From Rhizobium sp. 18055 (GTDB taxonomy: Bacteria > Pseudomonadota > Alphaproteobacteria > Rhizobiales > Rhizobiaceae): a DNA stretch of 64,000 nucleotides. The number at the start of each line of letters is the position of its first letter. Position 1 is the first letter of the stretch. Shown one piece after another: positions 52,154 through 61,586 of this stretch. Made by a program: the position numbers and the translations under genes. The notes beneath the pieces were generated by a model that was not told the origin of the DNA, made no database searches, and saw only the letters and a program-made list of their open reading frames with translations. The stretch is taken from NCBI RefSeq assembly GCF_902706285.1, contig NZ_CACSKD010000003.1, positions 310,001-374,000 of the forward strand, given 5' to 3'.

Positions 52154-54400
52154 ATGATGCGGCAGTACGAGCTCGTGGAGCGGGTTCAGAAATACAAGCC
52201 CGACGCCAACGAAGCCCTGCTGAACAAAGCCTATGTCTATGCCATGCAGAAGCACGGGCAGCAGAAAAGGGCCAGCGGCGACCCCTACATCTCCCATCCG
52301 CTGGAAGTCGCGGCGATCCTCACGGATATGCATCTCGACGAATCGACCATTGCCGTCGCACTGCTCCATGACACCATCGAAGACACCACCGCCACCCGGG
52401 CCGAGATCGATGAGCTGTTTGGCGAAGACATAGGCCGGCTCGTCGAGGGTCTGACGAAGATCAAGAAGCTCGATCTCGTCACCAAGAAGGCCAAGCAGGC
52501 CGAAAACCTCCGCAAGTTGCTGCTGGCGATTTCCGACGACGTCCGCGTGCTGCTGGTCAAGCTGGCCGACCGCCTGCACAACATGCGCACGCTCGACCAT
52601 ATGTCGCCGGAAAAGCGTGCCCGCATTTCCGAAGAGACGATGGATATCTATGCGCCGCTTGCCGGCCGCATGGGTATGCAGGACATGCGCGAGGAACTGG
52701 AAGACCTCTCCTTCCGCCACATCAACCCCGAAGCCTATGACACCGTCACCAAGCGGCTCGAAGAGCTGTCGAGCCGCAATGAAGGGCTGGTCAAGAAGAT
52801 CGAGACCGAACTGCGCGATCTGTTGGTCGCCAACGGCCTCGTCAATGTCTACGTGAAGGGCCGCCAGAAGAAGCCCTATTCGGTGTTCCGCAAGATGCAG
52901 TCGAAGTCGCTCTCCTTCGAGCAACTGTCCGACGTCTACGGTTTCCGTATCATCGTTGATGACATCCCGGCCTGTTATCGTGGGCTGGGCATCGTCCACA
53001 CTCGCTGGCGTGTCGTGCCGGGCCGCTTCAAGGACTATATCTCCACGCCGAAGCAGAACGATTACCGTTCGCTGCACACCACAATCGTCGGGCCGTCCAG
53101 CCAGCGCATCGAGCTGCAGATCCGCACCAAGCGGATGCACGAGATCGCCGAGTTCGGTATCGCCGCCCACACGCTCTACAAGGATGGCGCGTCTCACATC
53201 GACGGCGACATCCTCTCGCGCGAATCCAACGCCTATTCCTGGCTGCGCCACACCATCGAGGCACTTGCCGAAGGCGATAGCCCGGAAGAGTTTCTGGAGC
53301 ACACCAAGCTCGAACTGTTCCAGGACCAGGTGTTCTGCTTCACCCCCAAGGGAAAACTGATCGCCCTGCCGCGCGGCGCGACCCCGATCGACTTTGCCTA
53401 TGCCGTCCACACCAATATCGGCGACACCACCGTCGGCGCCAAGATCAACGGCCGCATCATGCCGCTGGTCACCCGCCTTGCAAACGGCGACGAGGTCGAG
53501 ATCATCCGCTCCGGCGTGCAGGTGCCGCCGGCGGCATGGGAAGAGATCGTCGTTACCGGCAAGGCGCGCGCTGCAATCCGCCGCGCGACGCGCATGGCGA
53601 TCCGCAAGCAATATGCCGGTCTTGGCCATCGCATTCTGGAGCGCACTTTCGATCGCGCAGGCAAGATCTTCTCCCGCGAGGCGATGAAGCCGGCGCTTCA
53701 TCGTCTGGGGCAGAAGGATGTCGAGGATGCAATCGCATCCGTCGGCCGCGGCGAGATGTCGTCGCTGGACGTGCTGCGTGCAGTCTATCCCGATCATCAG
53801 GAAGAGCGTATCACCTCGAAGCCATCGGGCGATGATGGATGGTTCAACGTCCGCAGTGCGTCCGGCATGATCTTCAAGATCCCTGACAAAGGCAAGGCGG
53901 GCGAAAACGCTCCAAACGGTCTCGAAGCCCTGGCGGATGCCGAGGTCGTTCCGATCCGCGGCATATCGAGCAACATCGACGTCCAGTTCGCACCGAGCGG
54001 TGCTGTTCCCGGAGACCGCATCGTCGGCATCACCAACACGACCGAGAATGCCAAGGGCATCACCATCTACCCGATCCAGTCGCCAGTCCTGCAGCGGTTC
54101 GACGAGCAACCGGATCGATGGATCGATGTGCGATGGGATCTCGATGAGGCCAACAAGTCACGGTTCATGGCGCGTGTCATGATCAATGCGCTGAACGAGC
54201 CCGGCACCCTCGCAAAGCTTGCCCGCACGGTCGCCGATGTCGATGTCAATATTCGTGTGCTCAACACCGTTCGGGTCGCGACCGACTTTACCGAGATGGC
54301 GCTGGATGTCGAAGTCTGGGATCTTCGCCAGTTGAATCAATTGCTTGCGCAGCTGGCTGATCTCGATTGCGTTGCGACTGTGCGCCGTCTTTACGAGTAG
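52154..54400 (+). CDS. rsh: Bifunctional (p)ppGpp synthetase/hydrolase
   Basis: 748 residues, Rel/SpoT type. HD hydrolase domain (about residues 25-180) with intact ALLHDTIEDT and ADRLHNMRTL. Synthetase domain (about 240-350) with YGFRIIVDD, RFKDYIS (the RxKD motif of bifunctional enzymes), YRSLHTTI and ELQIRT. TGS domain (about 390-450; VFCFTPKGKLIALP) and a C-terminal ACT domain (VMINALNEPGTLAKLARTVA) for regulation by the ribosome. Both activities look functional. Single copy here, directly after rpoZ. Confidence 0.97.
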   Translation: MMRQYELVERVQKYKPDANEALLNKAYVYAMQKHGQQKRASGDPYISHPLEVAAILTDMHLDESTIAVALLHDTIEDTTATRAEIDELFGEDIGRLVEGLTKIKKLDLVTKKAKQAENLRKLLLAISDDVRVLLVKLADRLHNMRTLDHMSPEKRARISEETMDIYAPLAGRMGMQDMREELEDLSFRHINPEAYDTVTKRLEELSSRNEGLVKKIETELRDLLVANGLVNVYVKGRQKKPYSVFRKMQSKSLSFEQLSDVYGFRIIVDDIPACYRGLGIVHTRWRVVPGRFKDYISTPKQNDYRSLHTTIVGPSSQRIELQIRTKRMHEIAEFGIAAHTLYKDGASHIDGDILSRESNAYSWLRHTIEALAEGDSPEEFLEHTKLELFQDQVFCFTPKGKLIALPRGATPIDFAYAVHTNIGDTTVGAKINGRIMPLVTRLANGDEVEIIRSGVQVPPAAWEEIVVTGKARAAIRRATRMAIRKQYAGLGHRILERTFDRAGKIFSREAMKPALHRLGQKDVEDAIASVGRGEMSSLDVLRAVYPDHQEERITSKPSGDDGWFNVRSASGMIFKIPDKGKAGENAPNGLEALADAEVVPIRGISSNIDVQFAPSGAVPGDRIVGITNTTENAKGITIYPIQSPVLQRFDEQPDRWIDVRWDLDEANKSRFMARVMINALNEPGTLAKLARTVADVDVNIRVLNTVRVATDFTEMALDVEVWDLRQLNQLLAQLADLDCVATVRRLYE

Positions 54401-54580
54401 ACGGCGGGCATCTGCACCTGATCTGCACATTTTCTGACCGTTTTATGGTCAAATTGTCGTATATCAGCGGCGTGATATGCGTTGGGTGCATGGCTGCCTG
54501 GGTATTCGAGCGTTGGTAAAGGCGATCGATACCGCCTATCTTCTGGTCATCAACAAATGAACTGAAGACGAGGCAATCAA

Positions 54581-54730
54581 ATGTTTACACCTATCAAGAA
54601 GTTCGCTCGTGCCCTGCGCGCTCCGAGTGCTGAAGAACGCGAATTGGCATACCTGAACGGTTCGTTCGACCGTATCGATCTGGAATATCGTCAGCGTCAG
54701 GTTGACCGTGGTCTGTTCCGTACCCGTTAA
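54581..54730 (+). CDS. DUF3563 small protein
   Basis: 49 residues, starting MFTPIKKFARALRAPSAEER and ending RQRQVDRGLFRTR. It matches the short, basic DUF3563 family of unknown function common in rhizobia. Near-exclusive use of CGT for Arg suggests high expression. A GAGG-like site precedes the ATG. Independent of rsh (180-base gap). Confidence 0.8.
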   Translation: MFTPIKKFARALRAPSAEERELAYLNGSFDRIDLEYRQRQVDRGLFRTR

Positions 54731-54869
54731 GTCGGTACTGGACTGCAAGAATGAAAGGGGCGGTTGATTGACGCGCCCCTGGTGAATGCTCAGTCGGCGC
54801 TCATCAAATAGTGACTGAGGTGGTTTGACGCTCTTGTCAGGCCCGTGCGGCTTGCACTACATACGCGCC

Positions 54870-55460
54870 ATGTTATTTCGACGTCGGAAACCTGCTGGAT
54901 TTCGTGAAAAGCTGCGCGAGCTGCTTTGGCCCCGTAAGGGATTCATGCGTCCGCCACGCTATCTCGTGATGCGCGTCTTGCGCCTGCGAGCTTCGCCACA
55001 CGCTGTGGCCATCGGCGTGGCCGCCGGGATATTCGTATCCTGGACACCCTTCATCGGCGTCCACTTCATCATGGCCTTCGTGCTGACCTACCTGTTCTCA
55101 GGCAATATGGTGGCTGCGGCGCTTGGATGTGCAGCCTTCGGCAACCCGCTGACCTATCCCTTCATATGGGGAACAACCTGGGAAATCGGGCACCTGCTGC
55201 TGAGCCGCAAGGACACGATGCAGGGCAATGCCGTCGATCTTCCTGCTCTCTTTCAAGAGTTGCGCCTGAGCGAGCTTTGGCGCCCGGTGCTTGAGCCGAT
55301 GCTGATTGGATCGGTGCCGCCTGCGATCGTCACCTCCGTGGCGCTCTATTTCGCAACCTTCTACACCGTCAAAGGCTTCCAGGGCCGTCGCCGTGCCCGT
55401 CTGATCGAGCGCGCTGGCCTGCGTGTCGTCGATCCCGTTCCGCTCGAGGAGACGGTATGA
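54870..55460 (+). CDS. DUF2062 membrane protein
   Basis: 196 residues. Signature [20 protein letters not shown] then [20 protein letters not shown], and [20 protein letters not shown], with a last helix near residue 155; about three to four membrane segments. The family is uncharacterised but linked to envelope functions. The stop overlaps the acpS start by four bases (ATGA), so it is the first gene of the acpS cluster. The start at 54870 (MLFRRRKP) is preferred to an upstream in-frame ATG. Confidence 0.85.
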   Translation: MLFRRRKPAGFREKLRELLWPRKGFMRPPRYLVMRVLRLRASPHAVAIGVAAGIFVSWTPFIGVHFIMAFVLTYLFSGNMVAAALGCAAFGNPLTYPFIWGTTWEIGHLLLSRKDTMQGNAVDLPALFQELRLSELWRPVLEPMLIGSVPPAIVTSVALYFATFYTVKGFQGRRRARLIERAGLRVVDPVPLEETV

Positions 55461-55861
55461 TCATCGGTATTGGCAGTGATCTGATCGATATCCGGCGAGT
55501 CGAGAAATCGCTCGAGCGTTTTGGCGAGCGCTTTACCAAGCGTTGTTTTACCGAGGTCGAGCAGCAGAAATCCGACCGCCGCGCCAACCGTGCCGCATCC
55601 TACGCCAAGCGGTTCGCTGCCAAGGAGGCCTGCTCGAAGGCTCTGGGAACCGGGATTGCCCAGGGCGTCTTCTGGAAGGACATGGGCGTGGTCAACCTGC
55701 CCAGCGGCAAGCCGACGATGAAGCTGACCGGTGGCGCCGCCGAAATTTTGCAATCGATGTTGCCGGCAGGCCATCACGCCGCCATTCATTTGACAATTAC
55801 CGATGATTATCCCTTGGCGCAGGCTTTCGTGATCATCGAGGCATTGCCCCCGAGCGGCTGA
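55457..55861 (+). CDS. acpS: Holo-[acyl-carrier-protein] synthase
   Basis: 134 residues. Transfers phosphopantetheine from CoA to apo-ACP. The Mg-binding motif [16 protein letters not shown] is at the N-terminus and [15 protein letters not shown] in the middle, both family hallmarks. Translationally coupled to the DUF2062 gene upstream. lepB follows after 114 bases. Confidence 0.96.
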   Translation: MIIGIGSDLIDIRRVEKSLERFGERFTKRCFTEVEQQKSDRRANRAASYAKRFAAKEACSKALGTGIAQGVFWKDMGVVNLPSGKPTMKLTGGAAEILQSMLPAGHHAAIHLTITDDYPLAQAFVIIEALPPSG

Positions 55862-55975
55862 TCGTCACCCTGTCTCGCTTTTAATGCTCACGGCATTGCC
55901 GCAATCGGCCGAAGCCGCTACAGAGAACCCAACAAGACTTGCGCCTGCAATAGCGCTCTGAAGGAATAGAACTGC

Positions 55976-56719
55976 GTGTCCGAAAAAGTTGAAGCCAAGC
56001 CGAACGCCCTCTGGGAAAACATCAAGGTTATCGTCCAGGCACTGATCCTGGCGATGGTCATCCGCACGGTCCTGTTTCAGCCCTTCACCATTCCATCCGG
56101 TTCGATGATGCCGACGCTGTTGGTCGGAGACTATATCTTCGTCAACAAGTTCGCTTACGGTTACTCGAAGTATTCGCTGCCGTTCTCCCCGAACCTGTTC
56201 GAAGGCCGGATTTTCGCAAGCGAGCCGAAGCGCGGCGACGTCGTCGTCTTCCGCTTCCCGCCGAATCCTGACATCGACTACATCAAGCGTCTGGTCGGCC
56301 TTCCCGGCGATCATATCCAGGTGACCGACGGCGTGCTGTACGTGAACGGCACCGCTGTGCCGAAGGTGCCGGACGGCACGTTCAATTCCGATTATGCCCA
56401 GGACCCGGGCCAGGACGTTCCGGTGTTCCGTGAAACCATGGACAACGGCGTGACCTACGACACGCTCGACCAGTCCCCGGTCTCGCGTGGCGACAACACC
56501 CGCGAGTTCATCGTCCCTGAAGGTCACTACTTCATGATGGGCGACAACCGCGACAACTCGCTGGACAGCCGCTTCGATGTCGGCTTCGTGCCGGCCGAGA
56601 ACCTTGTTGGCCGAGCCAGCGTCATCTTCTTCTCGCTCGGCAACGACACCTCCTTCCGCGAAATCTGGAAGTGGCCCGCCAACATGCGTTGGGATCGCCT
56701 GTTCAAGGGCGTTGAATGA
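55976..56719 (+). CDS. lepB: Signal peptidase I
   Basis: 247 residues. Cleaves signal peptides at the periplasmic face of the inner membrane. One N-terminal membrane helix (VIVQALILAMVIRTVLFQPF). Catalytic Ser43 in IPSGSMMPTL and Lys104 in DYIKRLVGLPGD; GDNRDNSLDSR is box E. It starts with GTG at 55976; a GAAGGAATAG site precedes it. Its stop overlaps rnc by four bases. Confidence 0.96.
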   Translation: MSEKVEAKPNALWENIKVIVQALILAMVIRTVLFQPFTIPSGSMMPTLLVGDYIFVNKFAYGYSKYSLPFSPNLFEGRIFASEPKRGDVVVFRFPPNPDIDYIKRLVGLPGDHIQVTDGVLYVNGTAVPKVPDGTFNSDYAQDPGQDVPVFRETMDNGVTYDTLDQSPVSRGDNTREFIVPEGHYFMMGDNRDNSLDSRFDVGFVPAENLVGRASVIFFSLGNDTSFREIWKWPANMRWDRLFKGVE

Positions 56720-57438
56720 GCAAGTCGCCGACGCTTTCGGCGACCGACCGAACAAAGCTCGAGACTCTGATCGGCCACGTCTTTGCCGATAAGGATCGGC
56801 TGGATCGCGCTCTGACCCACGCCAGCGCCCGCATCCAGAAGGGCGGCGGGAACTACGAACGGCTTGAATTTCTTGGCGACCGGGTGCTTGGCCTGTGTGT
56901 CGCCGAGATGCTTTTCAGGACCTTCGGCGCGGCAGCGGAAGGCGAGCTGTCCGTGCGCCTGAACCAGTTGGTCAGCGCCGATACCTGCGCCGAAGTCGCC
57001 GACGAGCTCGGTCTGCATCTGTTCATCCGCACCGGTGCGGATGTGAAGAAGCTCACCGGCAAGCGCATGATGAATGTCCGCGCCGACGTCGTCGAAAGCC
57101 TGATTGCTGCGATCTATCTCGATGCCGGTCTTGAGACCGCGCGCCGCTTCATTCTGAAGTATTGGGAGAAGCGGGCAGTGCGCGCCGATGGCGCCAGACG
57201 CGACGCCAAGACCGAACTGCAGGAATGGTCGCATGCCAAATTCGGCGTGACACCAAACTACCGGGTTGAAGAACGATCCGGACCGGATCATGATCCGCGC
57301 TTCACGGTGACGGTGGAAGTCGCCGGTGTGAAGCCGGAAACAGGCGTTGAGCGCTCGAAGCGGGCTGCCGAACAGGTGGCCGCGACGAAAATGCTCGAAC
57401 GCGAAGGCATTTGGCAGAAATCGTCTGCCGGAAATTGA
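56716..57438 (+). CDS. rnc: Ribonuclease III
   Basis: 240 residues. Cuts double-stranded RNA, including rRNA precursors. Signature ERLEFLGDRVLGL at residues 48-60, with the metal-binding Glu/Asp set completed by MMNVRADVVESLIAAIYLDA. The C-terminal double-stranded RNA-binding domain (about 165-235) includes KRAAEQVAATKML. Overlaps lepB by four bases and is followed by era after eight bases: the conserved lepB-rnc-era operon. Confidence 0.97.
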   Translation: MSKSPTLSATDRTKLETLIGHVFADKDRLDRALTHASARIQKGGGNYERLEFLGDRVLGLCVAEMLFRTFGAAAEGELSVRLNQLVSADTCAEVADELGLHLFIRTGADVKKLTGKRMMNVRADVVESLIAAIYLDAGLETARRFILKYWEKRAVRADGARRDAKTELQEWSHAKFGVTPNYRVEERSGPDHDPRFTVTVEVAGVKPETGVERSKRAAEQVAATKMLEREGIWQKSSAGN

Positions 57439-57446
57439 CAGGAACA

Positions 57447-58388
57447 ATGACCGAAGAAAACGACATCGCGGATAGCGCCGCAGAACCTGCCGGCCCGACG
57501 CATTCCGGCTTCGTCGCCCTCATCGGGCCGACCAATGCCGGCAAGTCGACGCTGCTGAACCGCCTCGTCGGCGCCAAGGTGTCGATCGTCAGCCACAAGG
57601 TGCAGACCACCCGTGCTGTGATCCGTGGCATTGCTACCCACCGCAACGCCCAGATCGTCTTCATGGACACGCCAGGCATCTTCAAGCCGCGCCGTCGGCT
57701 GGACCGCGCCATGGTGACATCGGCCTGGGGCGGGGCAAAGGACGCCGACGTGATCATGCTCCTGATCGACAGCGAGCGCGGCCTGCGCGGCGATGCCGAT
57801 GCGATTCTCGAAGGTCTCAAGGATGTGCCCCAGCGCAAGATCCTGGCCCTCAACAAGATCGACCGCGTCAAGCGCGAGGATCTCCTGGCGCTGGCTGCTG
57901 CCGCCAATGAGAAGGTTGCATTCGACCAGACTTTTATGGTCTCGGCCGAAAACGGCTCTGGCTGTGATGACGTGATGGACCACCTGGCGACGACGCTTCC
58001 TGAAGGGCCGTGGTACTACCCGGAAGATCAGATCTCCGATTTGCCGATGCGCCAGCTTGCAGCCGAAATCACCCGTGAAAAGCTGTTCCTTCGCCTGCAT
58101 CAGGAACTTCCCTATGCCTCGCATGTCGAGACCGAAAACTGGGAGGAGCGCAAGGACGGATCTGTTCGCATCGAACAGGTGATTTACGTCGAGCGCGATA
58201 GCCAGAAGAAAATCACGCTTGGCAAGAACGGCGAGACGATCAAGGCGATTTCGACTGCGTCCCGCAAGGAACTGTCCCAGATCCTCGAGCAGACCGTCCA
58301 CCTTTTCCTCTTCGTGAAGGTGCGTGAGAACTGGGGCGACGACCCTGAACGCTTCCGCGAGATGGGTCTGGAGTTCCCGCGCGGATAA
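57447..58388 (+). CDS. era: GTPase Era
   Basis: 313 residues. Binds the 3' end of 16S rRNA and aids small-subunit maturation. G1 GPTNAGKST (residues 27-35), G3 DTPG, G4 NKID, and a C-terminal KH domain (KKITLGKNGETIKAISTASR). The ATG at 57447, preceded by AGGAA, is preferred to an in-frame one overlapping rnc. A terminator-like hairpin follows immediately. Confidence 0.97.
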   Translation: MTEENDIADSAAEPAGPTHSGFVALIGPTNAGKSTLLNRLVGAKVSIVSHKVQTTRAVIRGIATHRNAQIVFMDTPGIFKPRRRLDRAMVTSAWGGAKDADVIMLLIDSERGLRGDADAILEGLKDVPQRKILALNKIDRVKREDLLALAAAANEKVAFDQTFMVSAENGSGCDDVMDHLATTLPEGPWYYPEDQISDLPMRQLAAEITREKLFLRLHQELPYASHVETENWEERKDGSVRIEQVIYVERDSQKKITLGKNGETIKAISTASRKELSQILEQTVHLFLFVKVRENWGDDPERFREMGLEFPRG

Positions 58389-58395
58389 TGCGGGT

Positions 58396-58429
58396 GACTT
58401 GGGTTTGCCTGCGCAAGTCCCTCGTTTTT
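58396..58429 (+). terminator. Terminator after era
   Basis: Stem GACTTG/CAAGTC with a 12-base loop, then TCGTTTTTA. Short stem but with a proper T-run, eight bases past the era stop. Confidence 0.6.
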
Positions 58430-58481
58430 ATAGAAAAAAGTTGAATACGCTGGAACGAAATGCAGCGTGGAGAGTTATTGG

Positions 58482-58515
58482 AAAGCGGCGTCCCGATTTC
58501 GGGGCGCCGCTTTTT
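58482..58515 (+). terminator. Second, stronger terminator-like hairpin in front of the Crp/Fnr gene
   Basis: 14-bp stem with one mismatch, AAAGCGGCGTCCCG pairing with CGGGGCGCCGCTTT, a 4-base loop, and a run of five T at the end (58511-58515). Only 17 bases separate its T-run from the start codon of the regulator, so a transcript for that gene must run through it. Confidence 0.75.
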
Positions 58516-58532
58516 GGCATCATGGGGCACGC

Positions 58533-59285
58533 ATGGCAACATCACGGCCGACGCATTCGTTCAAGACAGCATGTGAGCAGTGTCCGTTACGGCCGCTGCC
58601 GAACTTCCGCGAATTCACCGGCGACGAGCTGGGTTTCATTTCCAAATTCAAGAAGGGCGAGCTGGCCGCCGATTCAGGCGCCACGATTCTTGTCGAAGGC
58701 GCCCACAGCGCGCACCTGTTCACGGTCCTTTCCGGCTGGGGGTTTCGCTACAAGACCCTGGAGGACGGTCGCCGGCAGATCCTCAATTACGTCATGCCCG
58801 GTGATCTGATCGGCCTGCAGGGAACGATCATGGGCGAGATGCAGCACTCGGTCGAAGCGCTCTCGCCGGTGTCGCTCTGCGTCTTCGAGCGTGACAAGCT
58901 GATGACGCTCTACAACAAGCATGCATCGCTCGCCTTCGACATCACCTGGATTGCAGCGCAGGAGGAGCGGATGCTGGACGAGCACCTTCTCAGCATTGGC
59001 CGTCGCACGGCTTTGGAACGAGCCGCCTACCTGATTGCCTTCCTCTACCAGCGCGGCAAGCAACTGAAGCTGTTCAACGGCCACAGTGCGATCCCGATTA
59101 CCCAGCAGCACATCGCCGACACGCTTGGCCTGTCGATCGTCCACACCAACAAGACCTTGAAAAAGCTCGCAGCCCGCAACCTCATCCGTTGGCAGGAGCG
59201 GGCCTGCGAGGTGCTTGACGGCGATGCCCTGACGAAAGTCGCCGGTTGGGAAGGGCTGGATAATAAAGTGCGCCCGTTCCTTTGA
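58533..59285 (+). CDS. Crp/Fnr-family transcriptional regulator
   Basis: 250 residues: N-terminal cyclic-nucleotide-binding-like domain (about 20-150) and C-terminal winged helix with recognition region ITQQHIADTLGLSIVHTNKT. The N-terminus has a CxxC pair (ACEQCPLRPL) but not the third Fnr Cys, and the SGWGFRYKTL and GRRQILNYVMPGDLIG segments lack the cAMP-contact Arg-Thr/Ser set, so neither oxygen-sensing Fnr nor cAMP-Crp function is evident. It lies between era and recO, next to a response regulator. The start at 58533 is preferred over a GTG upstream because that would run through the hairpin at 58482-58515. Confidence 0.85.
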   Translation: MATSRPTHSFKTACEQCPLRPLPNFREFTGDELGFISKFKKGELAADSGATILVEGAHSAHLFTVLSGWGFRYKTLEDGRRQILNYVMPGDLIGLQGTIMGEMQHSVEALSPVSLCVFERDKLMTLYNKHASLAFDITWIAAQEERMLDEHLLSIGRRTALERAAYLIAFLYQRGKQLKLFNGHSAIPITQQHIADTLGLSIVHTNKTLKKLAARNLIRWQERACEVLDGDALTKVAGWEGLDNKVRPFL

Positions 59286-59518
59286 ACTGCGGCGTCTATG
59301 TCTTTTTTAAATGCAAATCCTCGGCTCGGACCCTAAAGTTGGCGCGATATCATTCTAGTGTCGAGATTCGCTAATATCGACCGGAGTGAAAAAAACGGCT
59401 ATGCAAGCAGGGATAGCATGAACTCTTCGGTCTGGGACCGTGGTTTGTCAGGGGTGGAAATGCGGGTTTGGGATACGGGATGCGTCAACAGTGGCGACCG
59501 GAAGAGGGCTTTCTGATC

Positions 59519-59881
59519 ATGGTCGCGAGACGTGTTCTGGTCCTCGAGGATAGCTTGATCATTGCGATGGAGGCGGAGGATATCCTGCGCGCCGTCGGCG
59601 TTGATACGATTACGATTTGCAACAGCGTCGAGCAGGCCAAGGAAGCCGTTGTCGCTGAGAGCTATGATTTTGCGTTGCTGGATGTCAATCTCGGCGAAGT
59701 CATGAGTTTCGATTTCGCCCGCCAGCTCGTCGCTGCCGATATCCCCTTCGGCTTTGTCAGCGGCTATTCCGATACGCTCGATTTCCCCGAAGATCTGCGG
59801 AACAGGCCGCTTCTGGTCAAGCCGTTCGACGAGGACGCAATGCGCGACTTCCTGCGCCGGCTTTTCCCCTCCGAAGCCTGA
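59519..59881 (+). CDS. Single-domain response regulator
   Basis: 120 residues, a receiver domain only. Acidic pocket E10-D11 (VLVLEDSLI), phospho-acceptor Asp55 in FALLDVNLG, and the Lys in LLVKPFDE. No output domain, so it acts through protein contacts like CheY or in a phosphorelay. The start at 59519 is chosen (GAGGG upstream); longer in-frame starts exist. 233 bases after the Crp/Fnr gene; no kinase nearby. Confidence 0.88.
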   Translation: MVARRVLVLEDSLIIAMEAEDILRAVGVDTITICNSVEQAKEAVVAESYDFALLDVNLGEVMSFDFARQLVAADIPFGFVSGYSDTLDFPEDLRNRPLLVKPFDEDAMRDFLRRLFPSEA

Positions 59882-59952
59882 TACCGTTCCATGACACAGC
59901 TGCCGCCATGCGCTAGCATAGCATAGCGCAGCTGGCGTGAGGTTGATTTGCA

Positions 59953-60714
59953 ATGCAATGGCAGGGACGGGCAATCATTCTGGGCGTGAGGCGCCACGGC
60001 GAGACGAGTGTCATCGCCGAGGTGATGACGCCTGAGCGTGGCCGCCATCTCGGAATGGTGCGCTCCGGCCGTTCGCGAACCATGCAGCCCGTTCTCCAGC
60101 CGGGCAATGAGGTAGAAGTCACCTGGCGTGCCCGCCTGGACGAGCATATGGGCGAGTTCCGCGTCGAGCCGCTGACCCTGCGCGCCGCCCGGCTGATGGA
60201 AACGGCCACCGCCGTCTATGGCGTGCAGGCGATGGGCGCTCTGCTGAGGCTCCTGCCGGAGCGCGATCCGCACCCGCATCTTTTCGAGGCGCTGGAAGTC
60301 ATCCTCGACAACCTGCACAATCCCGCCGACGCCGGTGAACTCTTCATCCGTTTTGAACTGGCCGTCCTCAATGATCTCGGCTTCGGCCTCGATCTCAGCG
60401 AATGCGCGGCAACCGGCTCACGCGCCGATCTTGCCTATGTCTCACCGAAATCCGGTCGTGCCGTCAGCCGCGGCGCGGGCGCGCCCTGGGCCGACAAGAT
60501 GTTCGCCCTGCCGTCGTTTCTGTCCATGGAGAGACGCCAGGCCGCCGATTTCGACAGTCTGGCCGAAGCCTTCCGGCTGACCGGTTTCTTCCTGCACCGC
60601 CACGTCTATGAACCACGCGGCATGGAGGCTTCGACCGCTCGGGAAGGCTTCGTACAGGCAGCGCTCAAGGCGCTGAAGCCTGCTGCCAGCAAACTGGACG
60701 AACTGCCGGCCTAA
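59953..60714 (+). CDS. recO: DNA repair protein RecO
   Basis: 253 residues. Helps load RecA on single-stranded DNA in the RecFOR pathway. N-terminal OB-fold: [20 protein letters not shown], then [20 protein letters not shown]. Middle helical part with [12 protein letters not shown]. The alphaproteobacterial type lacks the clear zinc Cys cluster; only ECAATG is seen. Era is usually directly upstream; here two regulatory genes intervene. Confidence 0.92.
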   Translation: MQWQGRAIILGVRRHGETSVIAEVMTPERGRHLGMVRSGRSRTMQPVLQPGNEVEVTWRARLDEHMGEFRVEPLTLRAARLMETATAVYGVQAMGALLRLLPERDPHPHLFEALEVILDNLHNPADAGELFIRFELAVLNDLGFGLDLSECAATGSRADLAYVSPKSGRAVSRGAGAPWADKMFALPSFLSMERRQAADFDSLAEAFRLTGFFLHRHVYEPRGMEASTAREGFVQAALKALKPAASKLDELPA

Positions 60715-60720
60715 GCTGCA

Positions 60721-61575
60721 TCAGGCGCGCTTGCGCGCCTTGAATGCCCAGCCCTCTGCCCGTTCTTCGAGCACCGTCACCGTATCGCCAACCGAAACCG
60801 TGCCATTGGCGCGCGGTGTCACATTCCAGCCGAACAACGGGCCGGGAACGCGCCGATCGGCAGACATACGGATGCGGCCCATGGCGGGCATCGGATTGGC
60901 AACCTCGCGCGAGCCGGTCTGCTGGTCCTGCGTGGTCATGATGCAGCGGGCGCAGGGTTTTACGAGATCGAAGCGGATGCCGCCGATCTCGATCGCCGCC
61001 CAACGGTCCTCAGGCCACGCCTCGTCGGTATCGATGACGATGTTCGGCCGGAACCGCTCCATGCCGACACTGCCTTCGCCATGCGCATCGAGATCGGTAT
61101 TCAGCGCCTTCAGCGATCCGGTGGTGGTCACCAGGATCTGGTAGCCATCGGCAAAAGTGACCGGCGTGCCGTCGCCCGCCCATTCGGCGTTCGCCGTCCG
61201 ATCGGCATTGTCGTCGAAGAACACCAGCTTGACCGCGCGGCCAAGCCAGCGGGATAGCACGTGATTTGAGTGGTCGTCGGCAACGGCGGCGTTGACGATC
61301 GATTTCCAGATGCTGACATCGATGCGCTGGCTGCCATCGGGCAGGGGCACCACGATCTCCTCGCCGGCCATGCCGAGCCGGAAACCGGACGCTTCATGCC
61401 GAACGTCGATCCGCGCGAGATCCGGCAGTTCGCGCTGTGTGATGAAACTCCCATCAGGATTGGCAAGCATCGCGCGCCGGTCGCCGGGCAACCCGAACGC
61501 ATCGATCGCCGTCGTATCAAGTGCGATGCCGCGGCCGCTCTTGAGCGGATAAATGAAGAGATCGCTGACGCGCAT
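60721..61575 (-). CDS. MOSC-domain protein
   Basis: 284 residues. N-terminal beta-barrel (VSDLFIYPLKSGRGIAL onward) and a C-terminal MOSC domain (about 130-275) with FDLVKPCARCIMTTQDQQTG, whose Cys is the usual metal- or sulfur-carrying residue. Related to mARC and YcbX proteins, which use molybdenum cofactor to reduce N-hydroxylated compounds. No partner reductase nearby. Convergent with recO. Confidence 0.9.
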   Translation of the reverse strand: MRVSDLFIYPLKSGRGIALDTTAIDAFGLPGDRRAMLANPDGSFITQRELPDLARIDVRHEASGFRLGMAGEEIVVPLPDGSQRIDVSIWKSIVNAAVADDHSNHVLSRWLGRAVKLVFFDDNADRTANAEWAGDGTPVTFADGYQILVTTTGSLKALNTDLDAHGEGSVGMERFRPNIVIDTDEAWPEDRWAAIEIGGIRFDLVKPCARCIMTTQDQQTGSREVANPMPAMGRIRMSADRRVPGPLFGWNVTPRANGTVSVGDTVTVLEERAEGWAFKARKRA

Positions 61576-61586
61576 GCTGGGTACTC

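Noticed and set aside
52097..54109. 670-codon open frame on the minus strand
   Set aside because: Antisense to rsh, which has complete HD, synthetase, TGS and ACT motifs.
58467..58532. Upstream GTG start for the Crp/Fnr gene
   Set aside because: Would translate the terminator-like hairpin; the extra residues look non-coding.
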